Assembly (NCBI RefSeq): GCF_050948175.1
Contig: NW_027490107.1
Location: 1,540,710 to 1,604,709 of the forward strand
Length of the DNA stretch: 64,000 bases
Direction: 5' to 3'
DNA from: Xylocopa sonorina
Lineage: Eukaryota; Arthropoda; Insecta; Hymenoptera; Apidae
Shown here: positions 15,740 to 28,980 of the stretch, one piece after another
Layout of the letters: each line of letters opens with the position of its first letter
Numbering within the stretch: position 1 is the stretch's first letter
Position numbers and translations under genes: made by a program
The notes under the pieces: generated by a model
What the model was told of the DNA's origin: nothing
Database searches by the model: none
The model's input: only the letters and a program-made list of their open reading frames with translations

Positions 15740-16308
15740 AGATATCTGCCAACACTATTTCCTAGCAAGGAACTGTCGCATTCACATCCATTTGAAGTGT
15801 ATGCGAGGTATACATGACACTTCGCAATGAATATTATATATTATCATGAAACACAGATATCAGATGCTATATCGCGAATTAGCAAGCTTTAGAATTCCAT
15901 TGCTTCGATACGGGGACATCTGCAAACGCTGTTTCCTAGCAAGGAAATGTCGCATTTTCGTTCATTTGAAGTGTATGCGAGGTATACATGACACTTCGCA
16001 GTGAATATTATATATTATCATGAAACATAGAAATGCGAAGCTATATCGCGATTTTAGAAGCATTAGATCCGTATTGCTTCGATACGTAGACAACTGCAAA
16101 CGCTACTTCCTAGCAAGGAAGTGTCGCATTTAAATTCTTTTGAAAGGAATACGAGGTATACATGACACTTCGCAATGGTTATTATATCTTATCATGAAAC
16201 GTAGATATTCCATGCGATATGACGATTTAAGGAGCATTAGAAGACTATTGCTTCGATACGTAGACATCTGCAAACGCTATTTCCAAGCAAGGAAGTGTCG
16301 CATTTTCA

Positions 16309-16957
16309 TTCATTTCATGTGTATGCGAGGTATACATGACACTTCGCAGTGAATATTATATATTATCATGAAACATAGAAATGAGAAGCGATATGGCGAT
16401 TTTAGAAGTATTAGATACCTATTGCTTCGATACGTAGACATCTGCAAACGCTATTTCCTAGCAAGGAAGTGTCGCATTTACATCCATTTTAAGTGTATGC
16501 GAGGTATACATGGCACTTCGCAGTGAATATTATATATTATCATGAAACATAGAAATGCGAAGCTATATCGCGATTTTAGAAGCATTATATCCGTATTGCT
16601 TCGATACGTAGACAACTGCAAACGCTACTTCCTAGCAAGGAAGTGTCGCATTTAAATTCTTTTGAAAGGAATACGAGGTATACATGACACTTCGCAATGG
16701 TTATTATATCTTATCATGAAACGTAGATATTCCATGCGATATGACGATTTAAGGAGCATTAGAAAACTATTGCTTCGATACGTAGACATCTGCAAACGCT
16801 ATTTCCAATCAAGGAAGTGTCGCATTTACATTATTTTGAAGTAAATACGAGGTATTCATAACACTGCACAATGAATATTATATCTTATCGTGAAACATAG
16901 AAATGAGATGCGATATCGCGATATTTGAAGCATTAGAACTCTATTGCTTCGATACGT
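16309..16957 (+). repeat. Local 7-monomer composite, second copy
   Basis: Second copy of 15091-15739 at 1218 bp. The match ends where 15739 continues TATCTGCC and 16957 continues with a different base series. Confidence 0.85.
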
Positions 16958-19900
16958 AGTCATCTGCAAATGCTATTTACTAGCAAGGAAGAGTCGCGTT
17001 TACATTCTTTTGAAAGGAATACGAGGTATACATGACACTTCGCAATGAATATTATATCTTATCATGAAACATAGAAATGAGAAACGATATCGCGATTTGA
17101 GAAGCATTAGAGCACTAATGCTACAATACGTAGGCATCTGCAAACGCTATTTCCTAGCAAGGAATTGTGGCATTCACATTCTTTCGAAGTGAATATGAGG
17201 TGTACATAACACTGCACATTAAATATTATATCTTATCATGAAACATAGAAATGAGAAACGACATCGCGTTTTGAGAAGCTTTAGAGCATTAATGCTGCGA
17301 TACGTAGACATCTGCAAACGCTATTTCCTAGCAAGGAATAGTCGCATTTACATTCTTTTGAAGTGAATACGAGGTATACATGACACTTCGCAATGAATAT
17401 TATATCATATCATGAATCATAGAAGTGAGATGCGATATCGCGTCTTAAGAAGCATTAGAACTCTATTGCCTCGACGCGTAGACATCTGCAGACGCTGTTT
17501 CCTAGCATGGATGTGTCGCATCCTCATTCTTTTGTAGCGAATGGGAGGTATACATGACACTTCGCAATGAATATTATATCTTATCATGAAACATAGAAGA
17601 GGGATGCGATATCGCGTTTTAAGAAGCATTAGAACTCTATGGCATCGATGCGGAGACATCAGAAAACGCTCTTTCCTAGCATGGAAGTGTCGCACTTACA
17701 TTCTTTTGAAGTGAATACGAGCTATACATGACACTTCGCAATGAATATTATATCCTATCATGAAGCATAGAAATGAGATGCGATATCGCGTTTTGAGAAG
17801 CATTAGAACACTATTGCTACGAAACCTAGACATCTGCAAGCGCTATTTCCTAGCAAGGAAGATTCGCATTTACATTCTTTTGAAGTGAATACGAGGCATA
17901 CATGACACTTCGCAATGAATATTATATCTTATCGTGAAGCATAGAAATGAGATGCGATATGGCGTTCTGAGAAGCATTAGAACTCCATTGCTCCGATACG
18001 TAGATATCTGCAAACGCTATTTCCTAGCAAGGAAGATTCGCATTTGCATTCTTTTGAAGTGAATACGAGGTACACATGACACTTCACAATGAACATTATA
18101 TCTTATCATGTAACATATAAGTCAGATGCGATATCGCGTCTTAAGAAGCATTAGAACCCTATTGCCTCGATGTGGAGATATCTGCAAACGCTATTTCCTA
18201 GCAAGCAATAGTCGCATTTACATTCTTTTGAATTGAATTCGAGGTTTACATGACACTTCGGAATGAATATTGTAACTTATCACGAAACATAGAAATGAGA
18301 TGCGATATCGCGATCTAAGCAGCATTAGAACTCTATTGCTACGATCCTTAGGCATCTGCAAACGCTATTTCCTAGCAACGAATAGTCGCACTTACATTCT
18401 TTTGAAGTGAATACGAGGTATACAGGACACTTCGCAATGAATATAATATCTTATCATGAATCATAGAAGTGAGATGCGATATCGCGTTTTAAGAAGCATT
18501 AGAAACTTATTGCCTCGACGCGTAGACATCTGCAGACGCTGTTTCCTAGCATGGATGTGTCGCAATTACATTCTTTTGAAGTGAATACGAGGTATACATG
18601 ACACTTCGCAATGAATATTATATCTTATCATGAAACATAGAAGAGAGATGCGATATCACGATCTAAGAAGCACTAGAACTCTATTGCCTCGACGCGTAGA
18701 CATCTACAGACGTTATTTCCTAGCATGGAAATGTCACATTTAGATTCCTTTGAAGTGAATTCGAGGTATACATGACACCTCGCAGTGAATATTATATCTT
18801 ATCACGAAACATAGAAATGAGATGCGATATCGCGATATAAGTAGCATTAGAACTCTATTGCTACGATACGTAGACATCTGAATACGCTATTTCCTAGCAA
18901 GGAAGATTCGCATTTACATTCTTTTGAAGTGAATAGGAGGTATACATGACACTTCGCAATGAATATTATATCATTTCATGAATCGTAGAAGTGAGATGCG
19001 ATATCGCGTTTTAAGAAGCATTAGAACCTTATTGCCTCGACGCGTAGACATCTGCAGACGCTATTTGCTAGCATGGAAGTGTCGCATTTACATTCTTTTG
19101 AAGTGAATACGAGGTATTCATGACACTTCGCAATGAATATTATATCTTATCATGAAGCATAGAAATGAGATGCGATATCGCGTTTTGAGAAGCATTAGAA
19201 CTCTATTGCTACGAAACGTAGACATCTGAATACGCCATTTCCTAGCAAGGAAGTGTCGCATTTACATTCGTTTGGAGAGAATACGAGGTATATATGACAC
19301 TTCGCAATGAATATTGTATCTTATCATGAGACATAGGAGAGAGATGCGATATCGCGTTTTAAGAAGCATTAGAACTCTATTGCTACGATACGTAGACATC
19401 TGCAAAAGCTATTTCCTAGCAAGCAATAGTCGCAATTATATTCTTTCGAAGTGAATTCGAGGTGTACATGACACTTCGCAATGAATATTATATCTTATCA
19501 CGAAGCATAGAAATGAGATGCGATATCGCGTTTTAAGAAGCATTAGAACTCTATGGCATCGATGCGTAGACATCAGCAAACGCTATTTCCTAGCACGGAA
19601 GTGTCGCACTTACATTCTTTTGAAGTGAGTACGAGTTGTACATGATACCTCGCAGTGAATATTATATCTTATCACGAAACATAGAAATGAGATGCGATAT
19701 CGCGATTTAAGTAGCATTAGAACTTTATTGCTACGATACGTAGACATCTGAATACGCTATTTCCTAGCAAGGAAGATTCGCATTTACGCTCTTTTGAAGT
19801 GAATACGAGGTATACATGACACTTCACAATGAACATTATATCTTATCATGTAACATATGAGTGAGATGCGATATCGCGTCTTAAGAATCATTAGAACCCT

Positions 19901-22900
19901 ATTGCCTCCATGTGGAGATATCTGCAAACGCTATTTCCTAGCAAGCAATAGTCGCATTTACATTCTTTTGAAATGAATTCGAGGTTTACATGACACTTCG
20001 GAATGAATATTGTAACTTATCACGAAACATAAAAATGAGATGCGATACCGCGATCTAAGAAGCATTATAACTCTATTGCTACGATACGTAGGCATCTGCA
20101 AACGCTATGATCTAGCAAGGAATAGTCGCATTTACATTCTTTTGATGTGAATACGAGGTATACATGTCACTTCGCAATGAATATTATATCTTATAATGAA
20201 ACATAGAAATGAGATGCGATATCGCGTTTTAAGAAGCATTAGAACTCTATCGCCTCGATGCGTAGACATCTGCAGACGCTATTTCCTAGGAAGGAAGTGT
20301 CGCATTTACATTTGTTTGGAGTGAATAGGAGGTATGCATGACACTCCGCAATGAATATTATATCTTATCACCAAAAATTTAAATGAGATGCGATATCGCG
20401 ATTTAAGTAGCATTAGAACTCTATTGCTACGATACGTAGACATCTGCAGACGCTATTTCCTTGCAAGGAAATGTCGCATTTACATTCGTTTGGAGTGAAT
20501 ACGAGGTATACATGACGCTTCGCCATCAATATTATATCTTACCATGAATCATAGAAATGAGATGCGATACCGCGTTTTGAGAAACATTAGAAATCTATTG
20601 CTACGAAACGAAGGCATCTGCAGACGTTATTTCCCACCAAGGAATAGTCGCATTTACATTCTTTTGAAGGGAATACGAGGATACATGACTCTTCGCAATG
20701 AATATTATATTTTATCATGAAACTTAGAAGTGAGATGCGATATCGCATTTAAGAAGCATTAGAACTCTATTGCCTCGATGCGTTGGCATCTGCAGACGCT
20801 ATTTACCAGCAAGGTAGTGTCGCATTTACATTCGTTTGGAGTGAATAGGAGGTATACATGACAGTCCGCAATGAATATTACATCTTATCACGAAACATAG
20901 AAATGAGATGCGATATCGCGATCTAAAAAGCATTAGAATTCTATTGCTACGAAACGTAGGCATCTGCAGACGTTATTTCCTAGCAAGGAATAGTCGCATA
21001 TACATTCTGTTGAAGTGAATGCGAGGTAAACATGACTTATCGCAATGAATATTATATCTTATCATGAAACATAGAAGTGAGATGCGATATCGCATTTAAG
21101 AAGCATTAGAACTCTATTGCGTCGATAGGTAGGCATCTGAATACGCTATTGCCTAGCAAGGAATAGTCGCATTTACATTCTTTTGAAGTGAATACGAGGT
21201 ATACATGACAATTCGCAATGAATATTGTAACTTATCACGAAACATAAGAATGAGATGCGATACCGCGATCTAAGAAGCATTATAACTCTATTGCTACGAT
21301 ACGTAGGCATCTGCAAACGCTATGATCTAGCAAGGAATAGTCGCATTTACATTCTTTTGATGTGAATACGAGGTATACATGTCACTTCGCAATGAATATT
21401 ATATCTTATAATGAAACATAGAAATGAGATGCGATATTGCGTTTTAAGAAGCATTAGAACTCTATCGCCTCGATGCGTAGACATCTGCAGACGCTATTTC
21501 CTAGGATGGAAGTGTCGCATTTACATTTGTTTGGAGTGAATAGGAGGTATACATGACGCTTCGCCATCAATATTATATCTTATCATGAATCATAGAAATG
21601 AGATGCGATACCGCGTTTTGAGAAACATTAGAAATCTATTGCTACGATACGTAGACATCTGCAAACGCTATTTCCTAGGATGGAAGTGTCGCATTTACAT
21701 TCTTTTGAAGTGAATTCGAGGTATACATGACACTTCACAATGAATATTATATCTTATCATGTAACATAGAAGTGTGATGCGATATCGCGTTTTAAGAAGC
21801 ATTAGAACCCTATTGCCTCGATGCGGAGATATCTGCAAACGCTATTTCCTAGCATGGAAGTGTCGCATTTACATTCTTTTGAAGTGAATTCGAAGTAAAC
21901 ATGATAGTTAGGAATGAATATTCTAACTTATCACGAAACATAGAAATGAGATGCGATATCGCGATCTAAAAAGCATTAGAACTCTATTTCTACGAAACGT
22001 AGGCATCTGCAGACGTTATTGCCCAGCAAGGAATAGTCGCATTTACATTCTTTTGAAGTGAATACGAAGATACATGACTCTTCGCAATGACTATTATATT
22101 TTATTATGAAACTTAGAAGTGAGATGCGATATCGCATTTAAGAAGCATTAGAACTCTATTGCCTCCATGCGTTGGCATCTGCAGACGCTATTTCCCAGCA
22201 AGGAAGTGTCGCATTTACATTCGTTTGGAGTGAATAGGAGGTATACATGACAGTCCGCAATGAATATTACATTTTATCACGAAACATAGAAATGAGATGC
22301 GATACCGCGATCTAAAAAGCATTAGAATTCTATTGCTACGACACGTAGGCATCTGCAGACGTTATTTCCTAGCAAGGAATAGTCGCATATACATTCTGTT
22401 GAAGTGAATGCGAGGTAAACATGACTTTTCGCAATGAATATTATATCTTATCATGAAACATAGAAGTGAAATGCGATATCGCATTTAAGAAGCATTAGAA
22501 CTCTATTGCCTCGATGCGTAGACATCTGCAGACGCTATTTGCTAGCATCGAAGTGTCGCATTTACATTCTTTTGAAGTGGATACGAGGTATACATGACAT
22601 TTCGCAATGAATATTATATCTTATCACGAAACATAGGAATGAGATGCGATATCGCGATTTAGGTAGCATTAGAACTCTATTGCTACGATACGTAGGCATC
22701 TGCAGACGTTATTTCCTAGCATGGAATAGTCGCATTTACATTCTTTTGTAGTGAATACGAGGTATGCATGACACATCGGAATGAATATTAACACTTATCA
22801 CGAAACATAGAAATGAGATGCGATATCGCGATCTAAGAAGCATTAGAACACTATTGCTACGATACGTAGGCATCTGCATACGCTATTTCCTAGCAGGGAA

Positions 22901-24451
22901 GATTCGCGTTTACATTCTTTTGAAGTGAATACGAGGTGTACATGACACTTCGCGATGAATATTATATCTTATCACGAAACATATAAATGAGATGCGATAT
23001 CGAGATTTAAGTAGCACTAGAACTCTATTGCTACGATACGTAGACATCTGAATACGCCATTTCCTAGCAAGGAAGTGTTGCATTTACATTCGTTTGGAGA
23101 GAATACGAGGTATACATGACACTTCGCAATGAATATTATATCTTATCACGAAACATAGAAATGAGATGCGATATCGCGATTTAAGTAGCATTAGAACTCT
23201 ATTGCCACGATACGTAGACATCTGAATACTCTATTTCCTAGCAAGGAAGTGTCGCATTTACATTCTTTTGAAGTGAATACGAGGTGTACATGACATCTCG
23301 CAGTGAATATTATATCTTATCACGAAACATAGAAATGAGATGCGATATCGCGATTTAAGTAGCATTAGAACTCTATTGCTATGATACGTAGACATCTGAA
23401 TACGCTATTTACTAGCAGGGAAGATTCGCATTTACATTCTTTTGAAGTGAATACGAGGTATACATGACACTTCACAATGAACATTATATCTTATCATGTA
23501 ACATATATGTGAGATGCGATATCGCGTCTTAAGAGGCATTAGGACTCTATTGCCTCAATGCGGATATATCTGCAAGGGCTATTTCCTAGCATGGAAATGT
23601 CGCATTTACATTCTTTTGAAACGAATACGAGGTATACATGACACTTCGCAATGAATATTATATCTTATCATGAAGCATAGAAATGAGATGCGATATCGCG
23701 TTTTGAGAAGCATTAGATCACTATTGCTTCGAAACGTAGACATCTGCAAGCGCTATTTCCTAGCAAGGAAGATTCGCATTTACATTCTTTTGAAGTGAAT
23801 ACGAGGTATACATGACACATCGCAATGAATATTATATCTTATCACGAAACAAAGAAATGAGATGCGATATCGCGATTTAAGTAACATTAGAACTCTATTG
23901 CTACGATACGTAGACATCTGAATACGCTATTTCCTAACAAGGAAGTGTCGCATTTACATTCTTTTGAAGTGAGTACGAGTTGTACATGACACCTCGCAGT
24001 GAATATTATATCTTATCACGAAACATAGAAATGAGATGCGATATCGCGATTTAAGTAGCATTAGAACTTTATTGCTACGATACGTAGACATCTGAATACG
24101 CTATTTCCTAGCAAGGAAGATTCGCATTTACATTCTTTTGAAGTGAATACGAGGTATACATGACACTTCACAATGAATATCATATCTTATAATGAAACAT
24201 AGAAATGAGATGCGATATCGCGTTTTAAGGAGCATTAGAACTCTATCGCCTCGATGCGTAGACATCTGCAGACGCTATTTCCTAGCAAGGAAGTGTCGCA
24301 TTTACATTCTTTTGAGGTGAATACGAGGTACCACGTCCGGTGAAACTATTTTCCGTTGCTCCTGAGGCTTTACGACACAGGCCTATTTTTCGGTGTTTCG
24401 GTCGGCGGGAACGCGTTAAGACCGGGTCCGACTATTTCGGCTGACACGACA

Positions 24452-24853
24452 CTAGCGAAAACACTCGCGATAATAAGGGAATGACCCTACCTTTCGGTGA
24501 CTTCTCTCTCGATTTGTACGTAGAAACGGCGTGGAGGATCGTTTGCTGGGATCGTAGCGGATTTCGTTCTGTTGGCTGCTACGGAAATCTCGATCAGTCG
24601 CCAGCGAAGAGGAGGACGGCGGTCGGAATTCAGCGATGATGCTGGATGTGGCATAATCGGCGTGATGCGTCGTGGTGTCTGGATCGGATGCGTCGACGGT
24701 CGCTTCGGAAAGCGGCGTCTGGGCTGGTGCGAAGGCAGGTCGCTGGTATACGAGGACTCTCGGAACACCCTCCAAATATTCACGCACAAGTGATCGTATG
24801 AAATTCTTCCTACTCGCACGTCGCGTTCTTCGCAAACCGGAAGCACGATTCAT
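24452..24853 (-). pseudogene. Conserved open frame in E1 (133 codons), element-derived
   Basis: The frame runs from 24853 to a stop near 24452, and its counterpart in E2 (40903-41322 plus) stays open over about 125 codons without indels. It is basic at the N terminus (RRTRRASRKNFIRS) and serine/proline-rich later. Changes between the copies include both silent and replacement sites in roughly neutral proportion by eye, so conservation may only reflect the shared origin. An overlapping frame (about 24846-24487) is also open in E1 but stops earlier in E2. It could be the start of a Gag-like protein; function unknown. Confidence 0.35.
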
Positions 24854-25548
24854 TCACCAGGTTTTTCTGTACTTTCGACTAAGATCTGAGGGATAAGCGG
24901 CGGTCTCAACGTCACAAAGCCGATTTCTATACTCCTTCAATTTGATGAAGACCAACCCCAGTTGTATGGAAGAACCCGTGGAAGAATTCGTAGTTAAATG
25001 TAATGTTAAAAGTAGAACTAGTATTATAAACACTTGATAAAATTAATGGATGTGGAAATAGTATACTTGGTAAAAGAACTTGTACTTGGATATAGTAAAA
25101 GTAAAAATAAAATATATTCTAGGTTTAAAGTATACAAGAACTGGAATTATTCTAAGACTAAGACTAAGTTAAAATGGAAATAGAAATACGATGCCTGAAC
25201 CCCACATTGAGGTGGCTAACGATCTAGAACTAGAAGTTTCGACTCCTCGGTAGGAGATCTCGAGTCAGAGTGTGTGCTCTGGAGACGCGTCTCTGACCTC
25301 CTCGGTTCGCGGGGCGCTACGGTCGCGGACGCTCGTGGTAGGGAGATCGCGGTCCCGCGAGTGGGGGACTCGCGTTTCGAGGCGGAGAGCGCGCGGTCTA
25401 GCGAGTGGGGACCCGCGGCTCGTGGTGGGGCTAGCGGCGCATGCCGCTGGCCGGACGCATCTTACTTAGTGTAACTTAGATATAGGAATTCTTATATATG
25501 CGTCATGATATGGTATGTATGTTCTAGCTTAGAAGTAATATATAGGTT

Positions 25549-25908
25549 CTAGCAGATCCTGTTCCCGGAATTGGAAAAGACCCCATTCAGGTGATGGGCT
25601 GCGGCTACGTCTTCCTGCAGGACGGAATCCTCGGTGCGAGGGAGATAGGGCTGCCCGTCCTTGGTGCGGGCGAGACAGGTATACTCGGTGGTGCGAGTGA
25701 GACACTGGTGCCCGGTACGAGCGAGACAGGTATACTCGGCGGTGCGAGTGAGGTAGCGGAACTCGGTGGGAGTGAGCGCGTGCAGGTATGCGCGCGCGAA
25801 CACTTCCAGTTGCTGGTTCAGCAGGCGAGTTTGGCTGGTTGCATGCGTCCAGGGGTTGATGCTGGGGGGTGCGAAGAGGTTGATGGGTGGCGGGCGGTAC
25901 GCCTGACG
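25549..25908 (-). pseudogene. 3' end of a decayed element ORF (119 codons, TAG stop)
   Basis: On the minus strand the frame is open from the satellite junction (a TGA at 25911-25909) to the TAG ending at 25549. Codons are strongly C/G-ending (CTC, ACC, CGC, CTG), unlike the AT-rich surroundings, which suggests true coding ancestry. The peptide has a proline-rich start (RPPPINLFAPP), then VFARAYLHALTPTEFRYLTR, then short repeats around EYTCLAR. It ends in SNSGNRIC. I do not recognise the family. It has no proper start, because the 5' part is missing at the junction. In E2 the same frame is broken by deletions. Confidence 0.5.
25672..25760 (+). repeat. Short GC-rich minisatellite inside E1
   Basis: The segment GAGACAGGTATACTCGG begins at 25672 and again at 25733, a 61-bp spacing, each followed by a GGTGCGAGTGAG-like stretch. 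E2 has lost part of this array (near 40100), which shifts the reading frame there. Within the overlapping minus-strand frame it gives the repeated EYTCLAR peptide. Confidence 0.6.
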
Positions 25909-25912
25909 TCAC

Positions 25913-28900
25913 AAAATGCGACACTTCCTTTCTAGGAAATTACGTTCCCAGATATCTCTGTATCGAAGTTATAGATTTCTAATTCTCCTTAAAACGCGAT
26001 ATCGCACCTCATCTCTATGTCTCATGATAAGATATAATATTCATTGCGAGGTGTTATGTATTCCTCGTCTACACTTCAAATGAATGTAAATGCGACACAT
26101 CCTTGCCAGGAAATGGCGTTTGCAGATGTCTACGAATCGAAGCAATAGAGTTCTAACGCTTCTTAAAATGGGATATCGCATCTCATTCCTATGTTTCACG
26201 ACAAGATATAATATTCATTGCGACGTGTCATGTATACCTCGTATTCAATTCAAAAGAATGTAAACGCGACTATTGCCTGCTAGGAAATAGCGTTTGCAGA
26301 TGTCTACGTATTGCAGCAATAGAGTTCTACTACTTCTTAAATCGCGATAACACATTTCGTTTCTATGTTTCCTGATAAGGTATAATATTCAATGTGGAAT
26401 ATTATGTATATCCCGAATTCCTTTCATAAGAATGTAAATGCGACACTTCCTAGCTATTAAATAGCGCTTGCAGATGTCTACGTATCGAAGCAATAGCGTT
26501 CTAATGCTTATTAAGACGGGATACCGCATCTCACTTCTATGTTTCGTGATAAGATATAATATTCGTTGCGATGTGCTATGTATTCCTCGTCTACACTTCA
26601 AGTGAATGTAAATGCGACACTTCCTTTCTAAAAAATAGCGTTTCCAGATTTCTACGTATCGAAGCATTAGAGTTCTAATGCTTCTTAAAACGCGATATCG
26701 CAGCTCATTTCAATGTTTCATGATAGGATATAATATTCATTGTGGAGTGTTATGTATACCTCGCATTCATTTCGTAAGAATGTAAATGCGACACTTCATT
26801 GCTATTAAATAGCGTTTGCAGATGTCTACGTATCGTAGCAATAGAGTTCTAATGCTTCTTATAACGCGATATCGCATTTCATTTCGATGTTTCATGATAA
26901 GATATAATATTCATTGTGCACTGTTATGTATACCTCCTATTCACTTCAGAAGAATGTAAATGCGACACGTCCTTGCTAGGAAATAGCGTTTGCAGATGTC
27001 TACGTATCGTAGCAATCGATTTCTAATGCTTCTTAAAACGCGATATCGCATCTCACTTCTATGTTTCATGATAAGGTATAATATTCATTGCGAAGTGTCA
27101 TGTATACATCGTATTCACTTCAAGTGAATGTAAGTGAGACATTTCCTTGCTAGGAAATAGCGTTTGCAGATGTCTACGTATCGATGGAATAAAGTTCTAG
27201 TGCTTCTTAAAACGCGATATCACATCTCATTTTTATGTTTCATGATAGGATATAATATCCATTGCGAAGTGTCATGTATACCTCGTATTTACATGAAAAG
27301 AATGTAAATGCGACACTTCCTTGCTAGGAAATAGCGTTTGCATATGTCTACGTATCGTAGCAAGAGAGTTCTAATGCTTTTTAAATCGTTATATCTCATC
27401 TCATTTCTATGTTTCATGATAAGATATAATATTCATTGTGGAGTGTTATGTAAACCTCGCATTCACTTCAAAAGAATGTAAATGCGACACAACCTTGCTA
27501 GGAAATAGCGTTTGCAAATGTGTACGTATCGAGGCAATAGAGTTCTAATGCTTCTTAAAACGCGATATCGCATCTCATTCCTATGTTTCATAATATAATA
27601 TAATACCCAATGCGATGTGTCATGTATACCTCGTATTCACTTCAATAGAATGTAAATGCGACACTTCCTTGCTGGGAAGTAGCGTTTGCAGATGTCTACG
27701 TATGGTAGCAATAGAGTTCTATCGCTTCTTAAAACGCCATATCGCATTTCGTTTCTATGTTTCATGATAAGATATAATATTCATTGCGAAGTGTCATATA
27801 TACCTCGCATTCACATCAAAAGAATGTAAATGCGACACTTCCTTGCTAGGAAATAGCGTTTAAAGATGTCTACATATCGTTGCAATAGAGAGCTAATGCT
27901 TCAATAAACGGGATATCGCATCTCATTTCTATGTTTCATGATAAGATATAACATTCATTGCGAAGTGTCATGTTTACATCGTATTCACTTCAAATGAATG
28001 TAAATGCGACACTTCCTTCCTAGGAAATAGCGTTTGCAGATGTCTACGTAACGTAGCAATCGAGTTCTAATGCTTCATAAAACGCGATATCGCATCTCAT
28101 TTCTATGTTTCATGATAAGATATAATATCCATTGCGAAATGTGATGTATACCTTGTATTCACTTCAAAAGAATGTAAATGCGACACTTCCTTGCTAGGAA
28201 TTAGCGTGTCCAGATGTCTACCTATCGAAACAATAGAGCTCTAATGCTTCTTAAATCGCTATGTCGCATCTCATTATCATGTTTCATGATAAGATATAAT
28301 ATTCATTGTGCGGTGTTATGTATACCTCTTATTCACTTCAGAAGAATGTAAATACGACACTTCCATGCTAGGAAATAGCTTTTGCAGATGTCTACGTATC
28401 GTAGGAATGGAGTTCTCATGCTTCTTAAAACGCGATATCGCATCTCACTTCTATGTTTCATGATAAGATATAATATTAATTGCGAATTGTCATGTATATC
28501 TCCCATTCACTACAAATGAATGTAAATGCGACACTTCCTTGCTAGGAAATAGCGATGGCAGATGTCTACGTATCGAAGCAATAGAGTTCTAATACTCATT
28601 ATAACGAAATGTCGCATCTCAATACTATGTTTTATGATAAGATATAATGTCCATTGCGAAGTGTCATGTATAACTCGTATTCCTTTCAAAAGAATGTAAG
28701 TGCGGCACTTCCTTGCTAGGACATAACGCTTGCAGATGTCTACGTATCGAAGCAATAGTGTTCTAATGCTTCTTAAATCGCGATATCGCATCTCATTTCT
28801 ATGTTTTATGATAAGATATAATATTCATTGCGAAGTGTCATGTATACCTCGTATTCCTTTCAATAGAATGTAAATGCTACACTTCCTAGCTAGGAAATAG

Positions 28901-28980
28901 CGTTTGCAGATGTCTATGTATCGAAGCAATGGAGTTCTTGTGCTCCTTCAATCGCGATTTTGCATCTCATTTCTATGTTT
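25913..28980 (-). repeat. Left inner satellite array, R orientation
   Basis: About 17-18 monomers of the same 174-bp family, inverted relative to 1-24330. The first monomer after E1 has private variants (CTAATTCTCC, CTCATCTCTATGTCTCAT, GGTGTTATGTATTCC) shared with the monomer beside E2. I see no genes. A frame at 28510-28791 spans two monomers and is a satellite by-product. Confidence 0.93.

Larger units (their letters stand above)
1..24330 (+). repeat. Left outer satellite array, 174-bp monomer, F orientation
   Basis: About 140 tandem monomers. In the R-orientation consensus I count exactly 174 bases from one GAATGTAAATGCG block to the next, and the same spacing recurs across the array. Every monomer carries GCGATATCGC-like, GATACGTAG-like and TTCCTAGCAAGGA-like blocks. 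The strand given is arbitrary; I call this orientation F. No gene is supported inside. The short open frames found here recur at satellite spacing and change with single-base monomer variants. The array runs past the left window edge and ends sharply at 24330 against element E1. Confidence 0.97.
14814..24330 (+). repeat. Left array, monomeric part
   Basis: About 55 monomers of the same 174-bp family with more variation between neighbours and only local composites (see 15091-16957). Toward 24330 the monomers increasingly carry CATCTGAATACGC or CTGCAGACG variants in place of CATCTGCAAACGC. I see no genes. Confidence 0.85.
24331..25912 (-). mobile_element. Element E1: GC-rich non-satellite insert with retroelement-like coding remains
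   Basis: A 1582-bp block with no satellite similarity. It contains GC-rich coding-like segments at both ends and an AT-rich centre (about 24930-25190). An inverted copy, E2, lies at 39949-41407. Read on the minus strand the order is: the end of an open frame stopping at 25549, then about 0.6 kb of non-coding sequence, then a second open frame from 24853. This resembles an LTR-retroelement fragment (ORF end, LTR or leader, next ORF start), but I cannot identify a family and see no reverse transcriptase or integrase motif. The left flank is F satellite and the right flank is R satellite, so it sits on an orientation switch rather than inside a uniform array. The palindrome GAGACGCGTCTC at 25282-25293 is kept in E2. 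Confidence 0.75.

Noticed and set aside
1..24330. Open frames of 60-92 codons in the left satellite (for example 63-272, 3034-3231, 17417-17695)
   Set aside because: They recur at exactly the composite spacing, lack domains, and arise because 174 is a multiple of three. Several use a non-ATG start.
24572..24896. Plus-strand frames in E1 (24572-24793, 24672-24896, 25272-25474, 25591-25935)
   Set aside because: They are antisense to frames with better codon bias, and they are long only because the segment is GC-rich.
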